The notes beneath the pieces were generated by a model, which saw only the letters and a program-made list of their open reading frames with translations, did not search any database and was not told where the DNA came from. Positions 17,447 to 24,783 of a stretch of DNA of 64,000 nucleotides are shown here, piece by piece. The stretch is from Streptomyces sp. NBC_00878 (lineage in GTDB: Bacteria > Actinomycetota > Actinomycetes > Streptomycetales > Streptomycetaceae): the NCBI RefSeq assembly GCF_026341515.1, contig NZ_JAPEOK010000001.1:1736001-1800000 (forward strand). The letters are read 5' to 3'. The position numbers and the translations under genes were made by a program. The number at the start of each line of letters is the position of its first letter. The first letter of the stretch is position 1.

Positions 17447-18274
17447 GTGAGCAACGTCCCCCCGATCATCCTGAACAACGGCGTCGAGATGCCCCAGCTG
17501 GGCTTCGGGGTCTGGCAGATGGCGGACGACGAGACGGAGAAGGCCGTCGCCACCGCCCTGGAGGCCGGGTACCGCAGCATCGACACCGCGGCGATCTACG
17601 GCAACGAAAGGGGCACCGGCAAGGGCATCACCGGCTCCGGCATCGCCCGCAAGGATCTCTTCGTCACCACCAAGCTCTGGAACAGCGACCAGGGGTACGA
17701 CTCCACGCTGCGGGCCTTCGACGCGTCCCTGGAGAAGCTCGGCCTCGACTACGTCGACCTGTACCTCATCCACTGGCCGGCACCGTCCAGGGGCAAGTAC
17801 ATCGACACGTACAAGGCCTTCGAGAAGCTCTCCGCGGACGGCCGGGCCAAGTCCATCGGCGTCTCCAACTTCCTTCCGGAGCACTTGGAGAAGCTGATCG
17901 ACGCGACGTCCGTCATTCCGGCCGTCAACCAGATCGAGCTGCACCCGCACCTCCAGCAGCGCGTGTCCCGTGAGTACCACGCGCAGCAGGGCATCGCCAC
18001 GGAGGCGTGGTCCCCGCTCGGCTCGGGCAGGGGCCTGCTGGAGGTCCCGGCCATCGTGGCCATCGCCCAGAAGCACGGCCGTACGCCGGCCCAGGTCGTC
18101 CTGCGCTGGCACATCCAGCTCGGGAACGTGGTGATCCCCAAGTCCGTGACGCCGTCCCGGATCAAGGAGAACATCGATGTCTTCGACTTCTCCCTCGACA
18201 CCGAGGACATCGCCGCGATCAGCGCCCTCAACGAGGACCGACGCCTGGGCCCGGACCCGGCGACGGAGGGCTGA
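17447..18274 (+). CDS. Aldo/keto reductase
   Basis: The 275-residue NADPH-dependent carbonyl reductase has the AKR TIM-barrel signatures: GFGVWQ at the start, the GYRSIDTAAIYGNE block holding catalytic Asp and Tyr, VTTKLWN with catalytic Lys, LIHWP with the active-site His, SIGVSNF, and IPKSVTPSRIKENIDVFDF for cofactor binding. Length matches AKR family 5-like enzymes. GTG 17447 has GAAGGA ten bases upstream and gives the family N-terminus (PPIILNNGVEMPQLG); the longer frame from 17396 is not needed. Substrate unknown. It is followed by a strong terminator. Confidence 0.9.
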   Translation: MSNVPPIILNNGVEMPQLGFGVWQMADDETEKAVATALEAGYRSIDTAAIYGNERGTGKGITGSGIARKDLFVTTKLWNSDQGYDSTLRAFDASLEKLGLDYVDLYLIHWPAPSRGKYIDTYKAFEKLSADGRAKSIGVSNFLPEHLEKLIDATSVIPAVNQIELHPHLQQRVSREYHAQQGIATEAWSPLGSGRGLLEVPAIVAIAQKHGRTPAQVVLRWHIQLGNVVIPKSVTPSRIKENIDVFDFSLDTEDIAAISALNEDRRLGPDPATEG

Positions 18275-18316
18275 CGCCCCGGCCGGGTCGTACACCCGGG
18301 CGCCCCGACGCCACAC

Positions 18317-18351
18317 GAAGCCGCCGCCCGGCACGTTCGGGCGGCGGCTTC
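18317..18351. terminator. Perfect stem-loop terminator after aldo/keto reductase
   Basis: GAAGCCGCCGCCCG (18317-18330) pairs perfectly with CGGGCGGCGGCTTC (18338-18351) across a 7-nt loop. This 14-bp GC-rich stem lies 43 bp after the reductase stop. Confidence 0.85.
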
Positions 18352-18560
18352 GTCATGGGTCCGAGACGGTGTCGTGGATGCGGCGGGCGGGTGAGGCAAG
18401 GCGCGGCATCCTCGCCGGGGGGAGGGGGATCGGTCAGGCTCGCCCGCGTACCCGTTCAGCACACACGCATACGTCCCCGTACGCGCCCTACACGTCGGAT
18501 GCCAGCCGCCCTCCCGTGGGGTCGCATGGCTCCCCCCTGGTCCAGAAGGGTCCTCCCACC

Positions 18561-19247
18561 GTGCGCACTCGAACGCTGACCCTCGCCGCCGCAGCCACCG
18601 GCGCCGCGCTGCTCGCCGCCGCGGCACTCCCCGCGGGGGCCGCCCCTGTACGGGCTCGGGAGGGCGCGGTCAGCGCCGCCGACCTGCTCGCCGAGGTGGC
18701 GACCTGCTCGCAGATCTCCCGCGGCAGGTACAGCCTCGACGCGGCGGCGCCGGCCACCGTCCCCGTGTGCGGCAAGAGCGGCGCGGTCTTCTGGAAGGCC
18801 GACATGGACATCGACTGCGACGGCCAGGTCACCACCGCGTGCAACACCCGCACCGATCCGTGGTTCCAAAACCAGACCTCCTTCCGCCAGTCCGACGGCC
18901 GACCGCTGAACTCGGAGCAACTGCCGTACATCGTGCTGCCCAGAGCCAGCGACATCTGGAAGTACGCGAACTCCGGTATCAGCGGCGGCAGCGTGGCGGC
19001 GGTGATCTACGGAGACAAGGTCGAGTACGGAGTCGTCGGCGACACCGGCCCCGCGGAGATCATCGGTGAGGCCTCGTACGCCACCGCGCGGGCCCTCGGC
19101 ATCAATCCCGACCCGGTGACCGGCGGCGTGCGCTCGGGAGTGACGTACATCGTCTTCACCGATTCCAAGGTCTCCCCCATCGAGGACCACAGCGCGGCGG
19201 CGTCCCTCGGTGAGGCGCTGGCGCAGGAGTTCCTCGAGGACAACTGA
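18561..19247 (+). CDS. Secreted GH75-family chitosanase-like protein
   Basis: The 228-residue product starts with a Sec signal peptide (hydrophobic core about 8-28, cleavage near GAAP/VRA). The mature region shows the GH75 pattern known from fungal chitosanases: FWKADMDIDCDGQ with catalytic Asp residues, TDPWFQNQTSF, LPYIVLP, YGDKVEYGVVGDTGP with a second acidic residue, and a GEASYATARALGI helix. It would hydrolyse chitosan beta-1,4 bonds. GTG 18561 is preceded by AGAAGGG; an open frame extends further upstream but only the GTG gives a signal peptide. Terminators flank it on both sides, so it is a single-gene unit. Confidence 0.82.
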   Translation: MRTRTLTLAAAATGAALLAAAALPAGAAPVRAREGAVSAADLLAEVATCSQISRGRYSLDAAAPATVPVCGKSGAVFWKADMDIDCDGQVTTACNTRTDPWFQNQTSFRQSDGRPLNSEQLPYIVLPRASDIWKYANSGISGGSVAAVIYGDKVEYGVVGDTGPAEIIGEASYATARALGINPDPVTGGVRSGVTYIVFTDSKVSPIEDHSAAASLGEALAQEFLEDN

Positions 19248-19262
19248 GAGCAAGTGAGAACA

Positions 19263-19301
19263 CGACGGAGCCCGTCCCGGCCCCCCGGCCGGACTCCGTC
19301 G
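19263..19301. terminator. Bidirectional terminator between chitosanase and SDR genes
   Basis: CGACGGAGCCCG (from 19263) pairs with CGGACTCCGTCG (ending 19301) with one internal bulge. It lies between convergent 3' ends. Confidence 0.7.
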
Positions 19302-19316
19302 CTCACGGGCCCTGGC

Positions 19317-20018
19317 TCAGACCGGCTGGCCGATCGGGCGCACGACCACGGTGTTCACGTCCACCCCGCTCGGCTGGCGGATCGCCCAGACGACCGACTC
19401 CGCGATCTGGTCCGAGGTGAGGAGATGCCCGGGCGGCAGGCTGCCGTAGCCGTCCCAGAAGGGTGTCTCCACCCGGCCGGGCGAGATCAGGGTCACGCCC
19501 ACGCCGTACTCGGTGACCTGCCGCCGGGTGTTCTCGGCGAGCCCGGTCACGGCCCACTTCGTCGCCCCGTAGAGGTTGCCGGGCCCGTGGATGTGGCCCG
19601 CGACGCTGCCGACGAGCACGATCCTGCCCTTGGTCTCCTTCAGTCGATCGATCGACGCCCGGATGAGCAGCGCGGGGCCGAGCACATTGGTCAGCACCAT
19701 GTCCCGCCACCCGGCCGGATCGCCCTCGGCGACGGTGTCGTGCGTGGCGAACCCGGCGTTGGCGACGACCGTGTCCAGCCGTCCGAACTCCCGCACCGTC
19801 GCCTCGACGGCCGCCTGGACGTGGTCGTAGTCGGCCGCGTCCCCCGCGATCGTCAACAGCCCCTCGGGCTTGCCGAGTTGCTCGGCGAACCCGCGCAGCC
19901 GCTCCTCCCCGCGCCCCGTCACCGTCACCCGGTGCCCGGCATCGAGCAGCTGCCGCGCCACCGCCGCACCGATACCGCTGCCGCCGCCGGTGATCAGCGC
20001 CACTGGTGAGTCAGTCAT
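19317..20018 (-). CDS. SDR family oxidoreductase
   Basis: The 233-residue classical short-chain dehydrogenase has the Rossmann motif TGGGSGIG (about 9-16), NAG near 87, and the YGATK catalytic Tyr/Lys pair preceded by GSVAGHIHG with the catalytic Ser. It most resembles YdfG/clavaldehyde-dehydrogenase-like NADP oxidoreductases. ATG 20018 is chosen because MTDSPVALITGG is the usual N-terminus and GGGGGAACGT precedes it; the frame open to 20120 is an extension. Substrate unknown. Confidence 0.88.
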   Translation of the reverse strand: MTDSPVALITGGGSGIGAAVARQLLDAGHRVTVTGRGEERLRGFAEQLGKPEGLLTIAGDAADYDHVQAAVEATVREFGRLDTVVANAGFATHDTVAEGDPAGWRDMVLTNVLGPALLIRASIDRLKETKGRIVLVGSVAGHIHGPGNLYGATKWAVTGLAENTRRQVTEYGVGVTLISPGRVETPFWDGYGSLPPGHLLTSDQIAESVVWAIRQPSGVDVNTVVVRPIGQPV

Positions 20019-20151
20019 ACGTTCCCCCAAGCCATGTCCGTGTCGTGTCCGTGTCGTGTCCGTCACGAAGTGCCCGGAGTCCATCACTTGGAGAGCACTC
20101 GATGTCAACACGCGCGGCAAAGGCGCCCCCGCGCGGAGCGCCAGGGCCTGC

Positions 20152-21138
20152 CTAAGGCTTCACCCCGACATACACCGTCATCGCCGCGAGCACGAACACA
20201 TCCGGTCGTTGGAACACGCTCGCCTTGTCGTCCGCGTCGAGGAGTCGGTCGAGTGCGGCGAGATCATCGGCATCGAGGTCCTCCGCGAGTCCGGCGCGGC
20301 GATGGCCGAGGCTGGTGGCGACGAAGGCGCGACCCTCCTCCGACAGCGGCGCGGGCAGATCGAGCAGGAAGGTACGGGTCGCGGCGTGCCGCAGCCCGAC
20401 CGCGTTCAGCAGGGCCGGCCAGTCCTCGGTCTCCTCGACCGCGCCCGGCAGCTCGCGCCGCATCCGCGTGAACCACTCCTGCTCGACCGCGTCCGTCCGG
20501 GACTGCAGACCCGGGCGGCCGATGCCGATGTCGCGCGGAAGGTAGCGGAAGGGCAGCCCGCCCTCCAGCAGGGCGAGGGTCCCGCCGGGTGCGAGCCGCT
20601 CGGTGAAGCCCGCGAGGGCGGCCCGCTGGTCGCCGACGTGGTGCAGGGACCTGCTGGCCCAGAGGAGGTCGGCCGGGTACTCCAAGTCGCCCAACCCGTC
20701 GGCGAGTTCGGCCTCCAGCGTGCTGAAGCGGTCGGCGATCCCGAGGCGCGCGGCACGGGCGCGGGCCGCCTCCAGGAGAGGCTCCGCCCCGTCCACGGCG
20801 ACGACCCGGGCCTTGGGGAACGTATCGGCGAGCAGACAGGAGATGACGCCGGGACCACTGCCCGCGTCGACGATCAGTTCGGGCTCCGGCTGCCGTTCCC
20901 GCAGCCAGTCGGCCACCTGCGCGTAGAGCGGGCTGAACAGCTCGGCCTCCTGCTCCAGCATCGGAAGCATCTCGGCGAAGTCGATGTGGGTGTGATCGTG
21001 ACCGGGACCGGGACCGGGACCGTGACCGTGACCGGGACCATGATCGTGGCCCTGGCCCTGGCCGTGGCCCTGGCCGTGGCCCTGGCCGTGGCCGTGGCCG
21101 TCGCCGTCGTTCTGGTGGGGTTCGTGATCGTGCGCCAT
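20152..21138 (-). CDS. Class I SAM-dependent methyltransferase with His/Gly-rich N-terminal tail
   Basis: Residues about 75-270 form a Rossmann methyltransferase fold, with the SAM motif VDAGSGPGVISCLL (about 90-103), the acidic VVAVDGAEP loop and LLWASRSLHHVGD. Residues 1-50 are a run of GH dipeptides with Q, D and P (about 17 His residues), which looks like a metal-binding tail and is not part of the fold. The C-terminal part (about 230-328) may hold a substrate-binding extension. Substrate unknown. It lies downstream of the GH6 cellulase terminator and upstream of the SDR on the same strand. Confidence 0.82.
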   Translation of the reverse strand: MAHDHEPHQNDGDGHGHGQGHGQGHGQGQGHDHGPGHGHGPGPGPGHDHTHIDFAEMLPMLEQEAELFSPLYAQVADWLRERQPEPELIVDAGSGPGVISCLLADTFPKARVVAVDGAEPLLEAARARAARLGIADRFSTLEAELADGLGDLEYPADLLWASRSLHHVGDQRAALAGFTERLAPGGTLALLEGGLPFRYLPRDIGIGRPGLQSRTDAVEQEWFTRMRRELPGAVEETEDWPALLNAVGLRHAATRTFLLDLPAPLSEEGRAFVATSLGHRRAGLAEDLDADDLAALDRLLDADDKASVFQRPDVFVLAAMTVYVGVKP

Positions 21139-21221
21139 CGTTCCGAGCCTCTCGTTCGGGATACGGACAGCGTGCTCCGCCCCTCCCGAAAACAGCTAGT
21201 CGCATTGCTGAAACAGCAACA

Positions 21222-21253
21222 GTTCCCCGCACCTCCTCAGGGGTGCGGGGAAC
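21222..21253. terminator. Stem-loop terminator after GH6 cellulase; dispersed repeat copy C
   Basis: GTTCCCCGCACC (21222-21233) pairs perfectly with GGTGCGGGGAAC (21242-21253). It lies 29 bp beyond the GH6 stop on the minus strand. The flanking GCGCGACCA links it to the second subfamily of the dispersed intergenic repeat (GCGGGGAACTGCGCGACCAGCC). Confidence 0.75.
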
Positions 21254-21281
21254 CGCGCGACCAACCGCACTCGGCGCAGCG

Positions 21282-22997
21282 TCACAGCGCCGGATACGCG
21301 TTCCTCATCAGCTCCTGGAACTGGGCCGAGAACCAGTGTCCGGACAGCGGCGCGTTCGGCAGGGCGCCCGACATGTTGTTGTTGTTCCGCGGGTTGCCGG
21401 TGTACGTCGGGTCGCACATCCGGTCGAAACCCTTGCCCTCGTCGTTCGGGATGGCGGTGCTCGACCCGTCCGACTCGCCCGGCGGCTTCATCCACACGTA
21501 CGCGTCGATGCCGGTCGCCGGTGCCGCCTGCGGCCGTTCGCCGAGGCCCGCGCCCGACTGGTTGCACCAGTTGCCGAGATGGATGCGGCGGTCGTAGCGG
21601 CCGCCGTTGATGTAGGTGTCGACGTTGGTCGTCGCCCCGGGGCCGGTCGGCCGGGCCGTGCCGCCCCAGCCGTTGCGGGAGGTGTCGACCAGCATGCCGA
21701 TCCCGGCGGGGAAGCCGATCGAGACCAGCTGGTCGCGCATGGCCTGCGCGTACGACTGCTCGTCGACGTACCGGTTCCAGTCGATCCACTTCGACGTACG
21801 GACCGACGCGCCGTTCACGGAGTCGTTGATCGTGAAGTAATTCTCCTTCAGGGCACTGTAGTTGGCGGTGTTCACGATGAAGCCGTGGACGTCGGCGACG
21901 GTCGCGCCCTCGGCAGTGGCGGCCTCCTTGAAGAGGGCGGCGGAGGGTGCGAAGTTGTCGTCCCAGCCGAGCCAGCCGTGGTGTCCGGCGTCCACGTAGT
22001 TGTAGACGTTGGGCACGTGGCCGAGCTTGTTCAGGGCGTATCCGACGCCCTTGACGTAGTTGCCGTTCGCCTTCATCGTGTCGCAGTTGGCGGTGGCGGT
22101 GACGCGGGGCGAGACGTTCGTGACGAGGTTCGGCAGCGAGTCGATCTCGACGGTCGTGACGATGCGCAGCCCCGCGTACTTGCTGTCGGCGAGGATCGCC
22201 GCGATCGGGTCGATGTACTGGGTCTTGTACTTGTCGATCTCCGTCGCGCCGAGTTCGCCGTTGGAGGCGAGAGCCGCGCAGTCACGGCCCGGCAGGTTGT
22301 AGATGACCAGCTGGACGACCAGTTGGTCGGAGCCCTTCTGCGCCAGCGCCGCGTCCAGGTGGGCGCGCAGGCCCATCCCGCCGTTCACGCCGTTGATGGC
22401 GGCGATCCGGTCGAGCCATACGCCCGTCGGCTGGTTGGCGATGCGGCTGCCCCCGGCTTCCGCGGTGGCCTTCGCCTTCCACTCCGGGTTCACATACACC
22501 TTGGCACCGGCGTACGGGTTGTCGACCTTGTTGCCCGGGCCAGGTGGTGGGTCCGTGGGGCCTGGACCGCTGCCACCGTCGTCGACGTTGCAGGTCACCC
22601 CGTCCAGGGTGAAGGTGGTGGGCAGCGCGTTGGTGCCGCTGTAGCTGCCGTTGAAGCCGAAACTGACCGAACTCCCGGTCCCCAGCGTGCCGTTGTAGCT
22701 CTCGTTGGCGGCGGTGACGGCGGTGCCGCTCTGGCTGAACTTGGCGTTCCAGCCGCTGGTGACCTTCTGGTTTCCGGCGTACGACCACTTGACGGCCCAA
22801 CTCGTCTTGGCCGCGCTGTTGTTGGTGAGCGTGACGGCGGCGGTGAAGCCTGAGTCCCACTGGTTCTGCACCTTGTAGTCGACGGTGCAGGGGATGGCGG
22901 CCACGCCGGCGTCCGGGGGTATGGCAGCGACGGCGGCGCCCGTGGTGCCGGCGACCAGCGCCATCGCCGCGAGGAGTGCTGTTCTGGTACGGCTCAT
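21282..22997 (-). CDS. Secreted GH6 cellulase/cellobiohydrolase with N-terminal CBM2
   Basis: The 571-residue enzyme is exported (signal peptide about 1-30). A family 2 cellulose-binding module (about 36-135; CTVDYKVQNQWDSGF to GVTCNVD, with conserved Trp residues) is joined by a Gly/Pro linker (about 139-156) to a GH6 domain (about 157-571). GH6 motifs are present: LPGRDCAALASNGE with the Asp that tunes the acid, TVEIDSLPNLV with the proton-donor Asp, and GWLGWDDNFAP. The position of the long loops (PRNNNNMSGAL, CNQSGAGLGE) favours a non-reducing-end exocellulase. It starts 12 bp after the GH5 stop, so the two form one operon under the CebR box upstream of GH5. Confidence 0.93.
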   Translation of the reverse strand: MSRTRTALLAAMALVAGTTGAAVAAIPPDAGVAAIPCTVDYKVQNQWDSGFTAAVTLTNNSAAKTSWAVKWSYAGNQKVTSGWNAKFSQSGTAVTAANESYNGTLGTGSSVSFGFNGSYSGTNALPTTFTLDGVTCNVDDGGSGPGPTDPPPGPGNKVDNPYAGAKVYVNPEWKAKATAEAGGSRIANQPTGVWLDRIAAINGVNGGMGLRAHLDAALAQKGSDQLVVQLVIYNLPGRDCAALASNGELGATEIDKYKTQYIDPIAAILADSKYAGLRIVTTVEIDSLPNLVTNVSPRVTATANCDTMKANGNYVKGVGYALNKLGHVPNVYNYVDAGHHGWLGWDDNFAPSAALFKEAATAEGATVADVHGFIVNTANYSALKENYFTINDSVNGASVRTSKWIDWNRYVDEQSYAQAMRDQLVSIGFPAGIGMLVDTSRNGWGGTARPTGPGATTNVDTYINGGRYDRRIHLGNWCNQSGAGLGERPQAAPATGIDAYVWMKPPGESDGSSTAIPNDEGKGFDRMCDPTYTGNPRNNNNMSGALPNAPLSGHWFSAQFQELMRNAYPAL

Positions 22998-23009
22998 GTG
23001 CGGGGTGTC

Positions 23010-24530
23010 CTATCCGTCGAGGGAGCGCAGGCGGTCGCGCAGCCCGATGCCGAATGACGTGGGTGTGCCGTTGTAGTTCGAGATGAGGGCGGGTCCGGAA
23101 CCGCAGTCCCAGGTGTTCCAGGTCCAGCCGAGGTAGGAGAGCCCGCGCGCGTCGAACCAGGCCATGACGCGGTCGATGAAGGAGTGCGCGCAGGTGTTCT
23201 CGCCGATCTCGCCCGCCACGAGCGGGACCTGGGCCGCGACCGGCGCGAGCGTGGAGCTCCAACAGCTCTCGTTGGAACAGGTGTTGAAGTTGTAGACGTG
23301 CCAGGCGGCGGCGAGATTGCCGAGCGGATCGGTCGGCTTGTAGGTCAGCCACTGGCTCAGGTCGTTCGCGTACGCGAGGCCCCCGGCCAGGATGGGGTTC
23401 CTGGCGCCGGTGCCGCGGATAGCGTCGATCAGGTCCTGCATGCCGGCGACCTCGAAGCCGATGCCGGGGCAGGTGCCGCCGTCGCGCCAGCAGGTCCACG
23501 CCTGGGTGGCGGTGGACGTGGCACGGTCCGGGTAGGGCTCGTTGAACAGGTCGAAGACGACGGTCCCGTCGTCCTTGAAGGTACTCGCGACCGAGGCCCA
23601 GAAGGTGGGCGTGTAACGCATGTTGGGCATCGGCTTCTGGCAACTGGCGTACACGTCGGAGCAGCCCGCCGAGTTGCCGGTGTACTGACCGTGGGACCAG
23701 TGCAGTTCGAGCATCGGCGTCATACCGTGTGCCTTGACCTTGGCCACCAGGGCCTTGACCGCGGCGATGTAGTTGGCCCCGCCGTACTCCGGTTTGATGT
23801 GAGAAAGTCCCAGCCAGCACTCCTCGTTGAGCGGAATGCGGACCGTGTTGGCGTTCCAGTCGGCGATCGCCTTGACGGACGCGTCGTCGACCGGGCCGTC
23901 GAAGATGCCGTGGCCCTGGACGCACATGAACTCGCCGCCGGAGCGGTTGACGCCGAGCAGCCTGCGGGTGGCTCCCGTCTCGTCGACGAGCTTGTTGCCC
24001 GAGACCTTCAGGACGGGCGGGCCGCCCGTGGGGTCCGGCGGATCGGTCGGGTCGGGTGGATCGGTGGGATCGGGTGGATCGGTCGGGTCCGGCGGATCAG
24101 GTGACGGCTCCGAGTCGACGTTGCACGCCGTCCCGTTGAGTCTGAAGGCCGTGGGCGCGGTGTTGCTCCCCGACCACGAGGCGAGGAATCCGGCGCCGAC
24201 GCTCGCGCCGGTGCCCAGCGAACCGTTGTAGCTCTCATTGGCCGCGGTCACCGTCGTACCGGACTGGGACCACTTGGCGTTCCAGCCCTGGGTGACCTTC
24301 TGGCCGCCGACGAGGTCGAAGGTGAGACTCCAACTGCTCACCGCTGCGGCGTTGTTGGTGATGTTGACGGAGCCCTGGAAGCCGTTGTCCCACTGACTGG
24401 TGACCGAGTACTCCACCGTGCAGGCGGGGGCGGCTCCCGAAGCCGTGACGACCGGCGCGACCGCGGTGCCCACGAGGGCGAACGCGGCGGCGCCGAACAC
24501 TAAAAGAGGTGAACGCGCGGGGTGTCGCAT
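23010..24530 (-). CDS. Secreted GH5 endoglucanase with N-terminal CBM2
   Basis: The 506-residue enzyme has a signal peptide (about 1-36), a CBM2 (about 38-135), a repeated Pro-Asp-Pro-Thr linker (six near-identical PDPT/PDPP units, about 141-165) and a GH5 TIM barrel (about 170-506). Catalytic sites are visible: FDLFNEP with the acid/base Glu and VAGEIGENT with the nucleophile Glu; WGLSH-type and HWSHG motifs also fit. ATG 24530 has AAGGAG nine bases upstream; the open frame to 24677 is promoter sequence. Codon 10, inside the signal peptide, is TTA (24501-24503), suggesting bldA-dependent translation of the operon head. CebR-like operators precede it. Confidence 0.93.
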   Translation of the reverse strand: MRHPARSPLLVFGAAAFALVGTAVAPVVTASGAAPACTVEYSVTSQWDNGFQGSVNITNNAAAVSSWSLTFDLVGGQKVTQGWNAKWSQSGTTVTAANESYNGSLGTGASVGAGFLASWSGSNTAPTAFRLNGTACNVDSEPSPDPPDPTDPPDPTDPPDPTDPPDPTGGPPVLKVSGNKLVDETGATRRLLGVNRSGGEFMCVQGHGIFDGPVDDASVKAIADWNANTVRIPLNEECWLGLSHIKPEYGGANYIAAVKALVAKVKAHGMTPMLELHWSHGQYTGNSAGCSDVYASCQKPMPNMRYTPTFWASVASTFKDDGTVVFDLFNEPYPDRATSTATQAWTCWRDGGTCPGIGFEVAGMQDLIDAIRGTGARNPILAGGLAYANDLSQWLTYKPTDPLGNLAAAWHVYNFNTCSNESCWSSTLAPVAAQVPLVAGEIGENTCAHSFIDRVMAWFDARGLSYLGWTWNTWDCGSGPALISNYNGTPTSFGIGLRDRLRSLDG

Positions 24531-24578
24531 GAGCGACTCCTTGCAGTTCTGACGCGTCGCGACGGACGTGTCGACTGA

Positions 24579-24592
24579 TGGAATCGCTCCCA
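24579..24592. promoter_or_regulatory. Imperfect CebR box upstream of GH5
   Basis: TGGAATCGCTCCCA matches 12 of 14 positions of the CebR operator TGGGAGCGCTCCCA. It lies 49 bp upstream of the GH5 start. Confidence 0.65.
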
Positions 24593-24710
24593 CTGGTGCG
24601 GAAGAAGGTAGCGCCACGTGTTGGTAAAGGACAGAGGAGTCGCACTCTTGATCTATCGAATCATTTCGACTCTTCAAGCACCTTGACCCCTTCGACCCTC
24701 ATCCCCACTA

Positions 24711-24724
24711 TGGGAGCGCTCCCA
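24711..24724. promoter_or_regulatory. Perfect CebR box in the GH5/GH48 divergent promoter region
   Basis: TGGGAGCGCTCCCA is a perfect palindrome identical to the operator bound by CebR, the LacI-family cello-oligosaccharide repressor of Streptomyces. It is 60 bp upstream of the GH48 start and about 180 bp upstream of GH5, so one or both divergent cellulase units should be derepressed by cellobiose or cellotriose. CebR itself is not in the window. Confidence 0.9.
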
Positions 24725-24783
24725 CTGGTTCAAGGCTTATTGCCCTCCCCCCATCTCCGAGCCGTATGGAGAGGAACCAGAAC

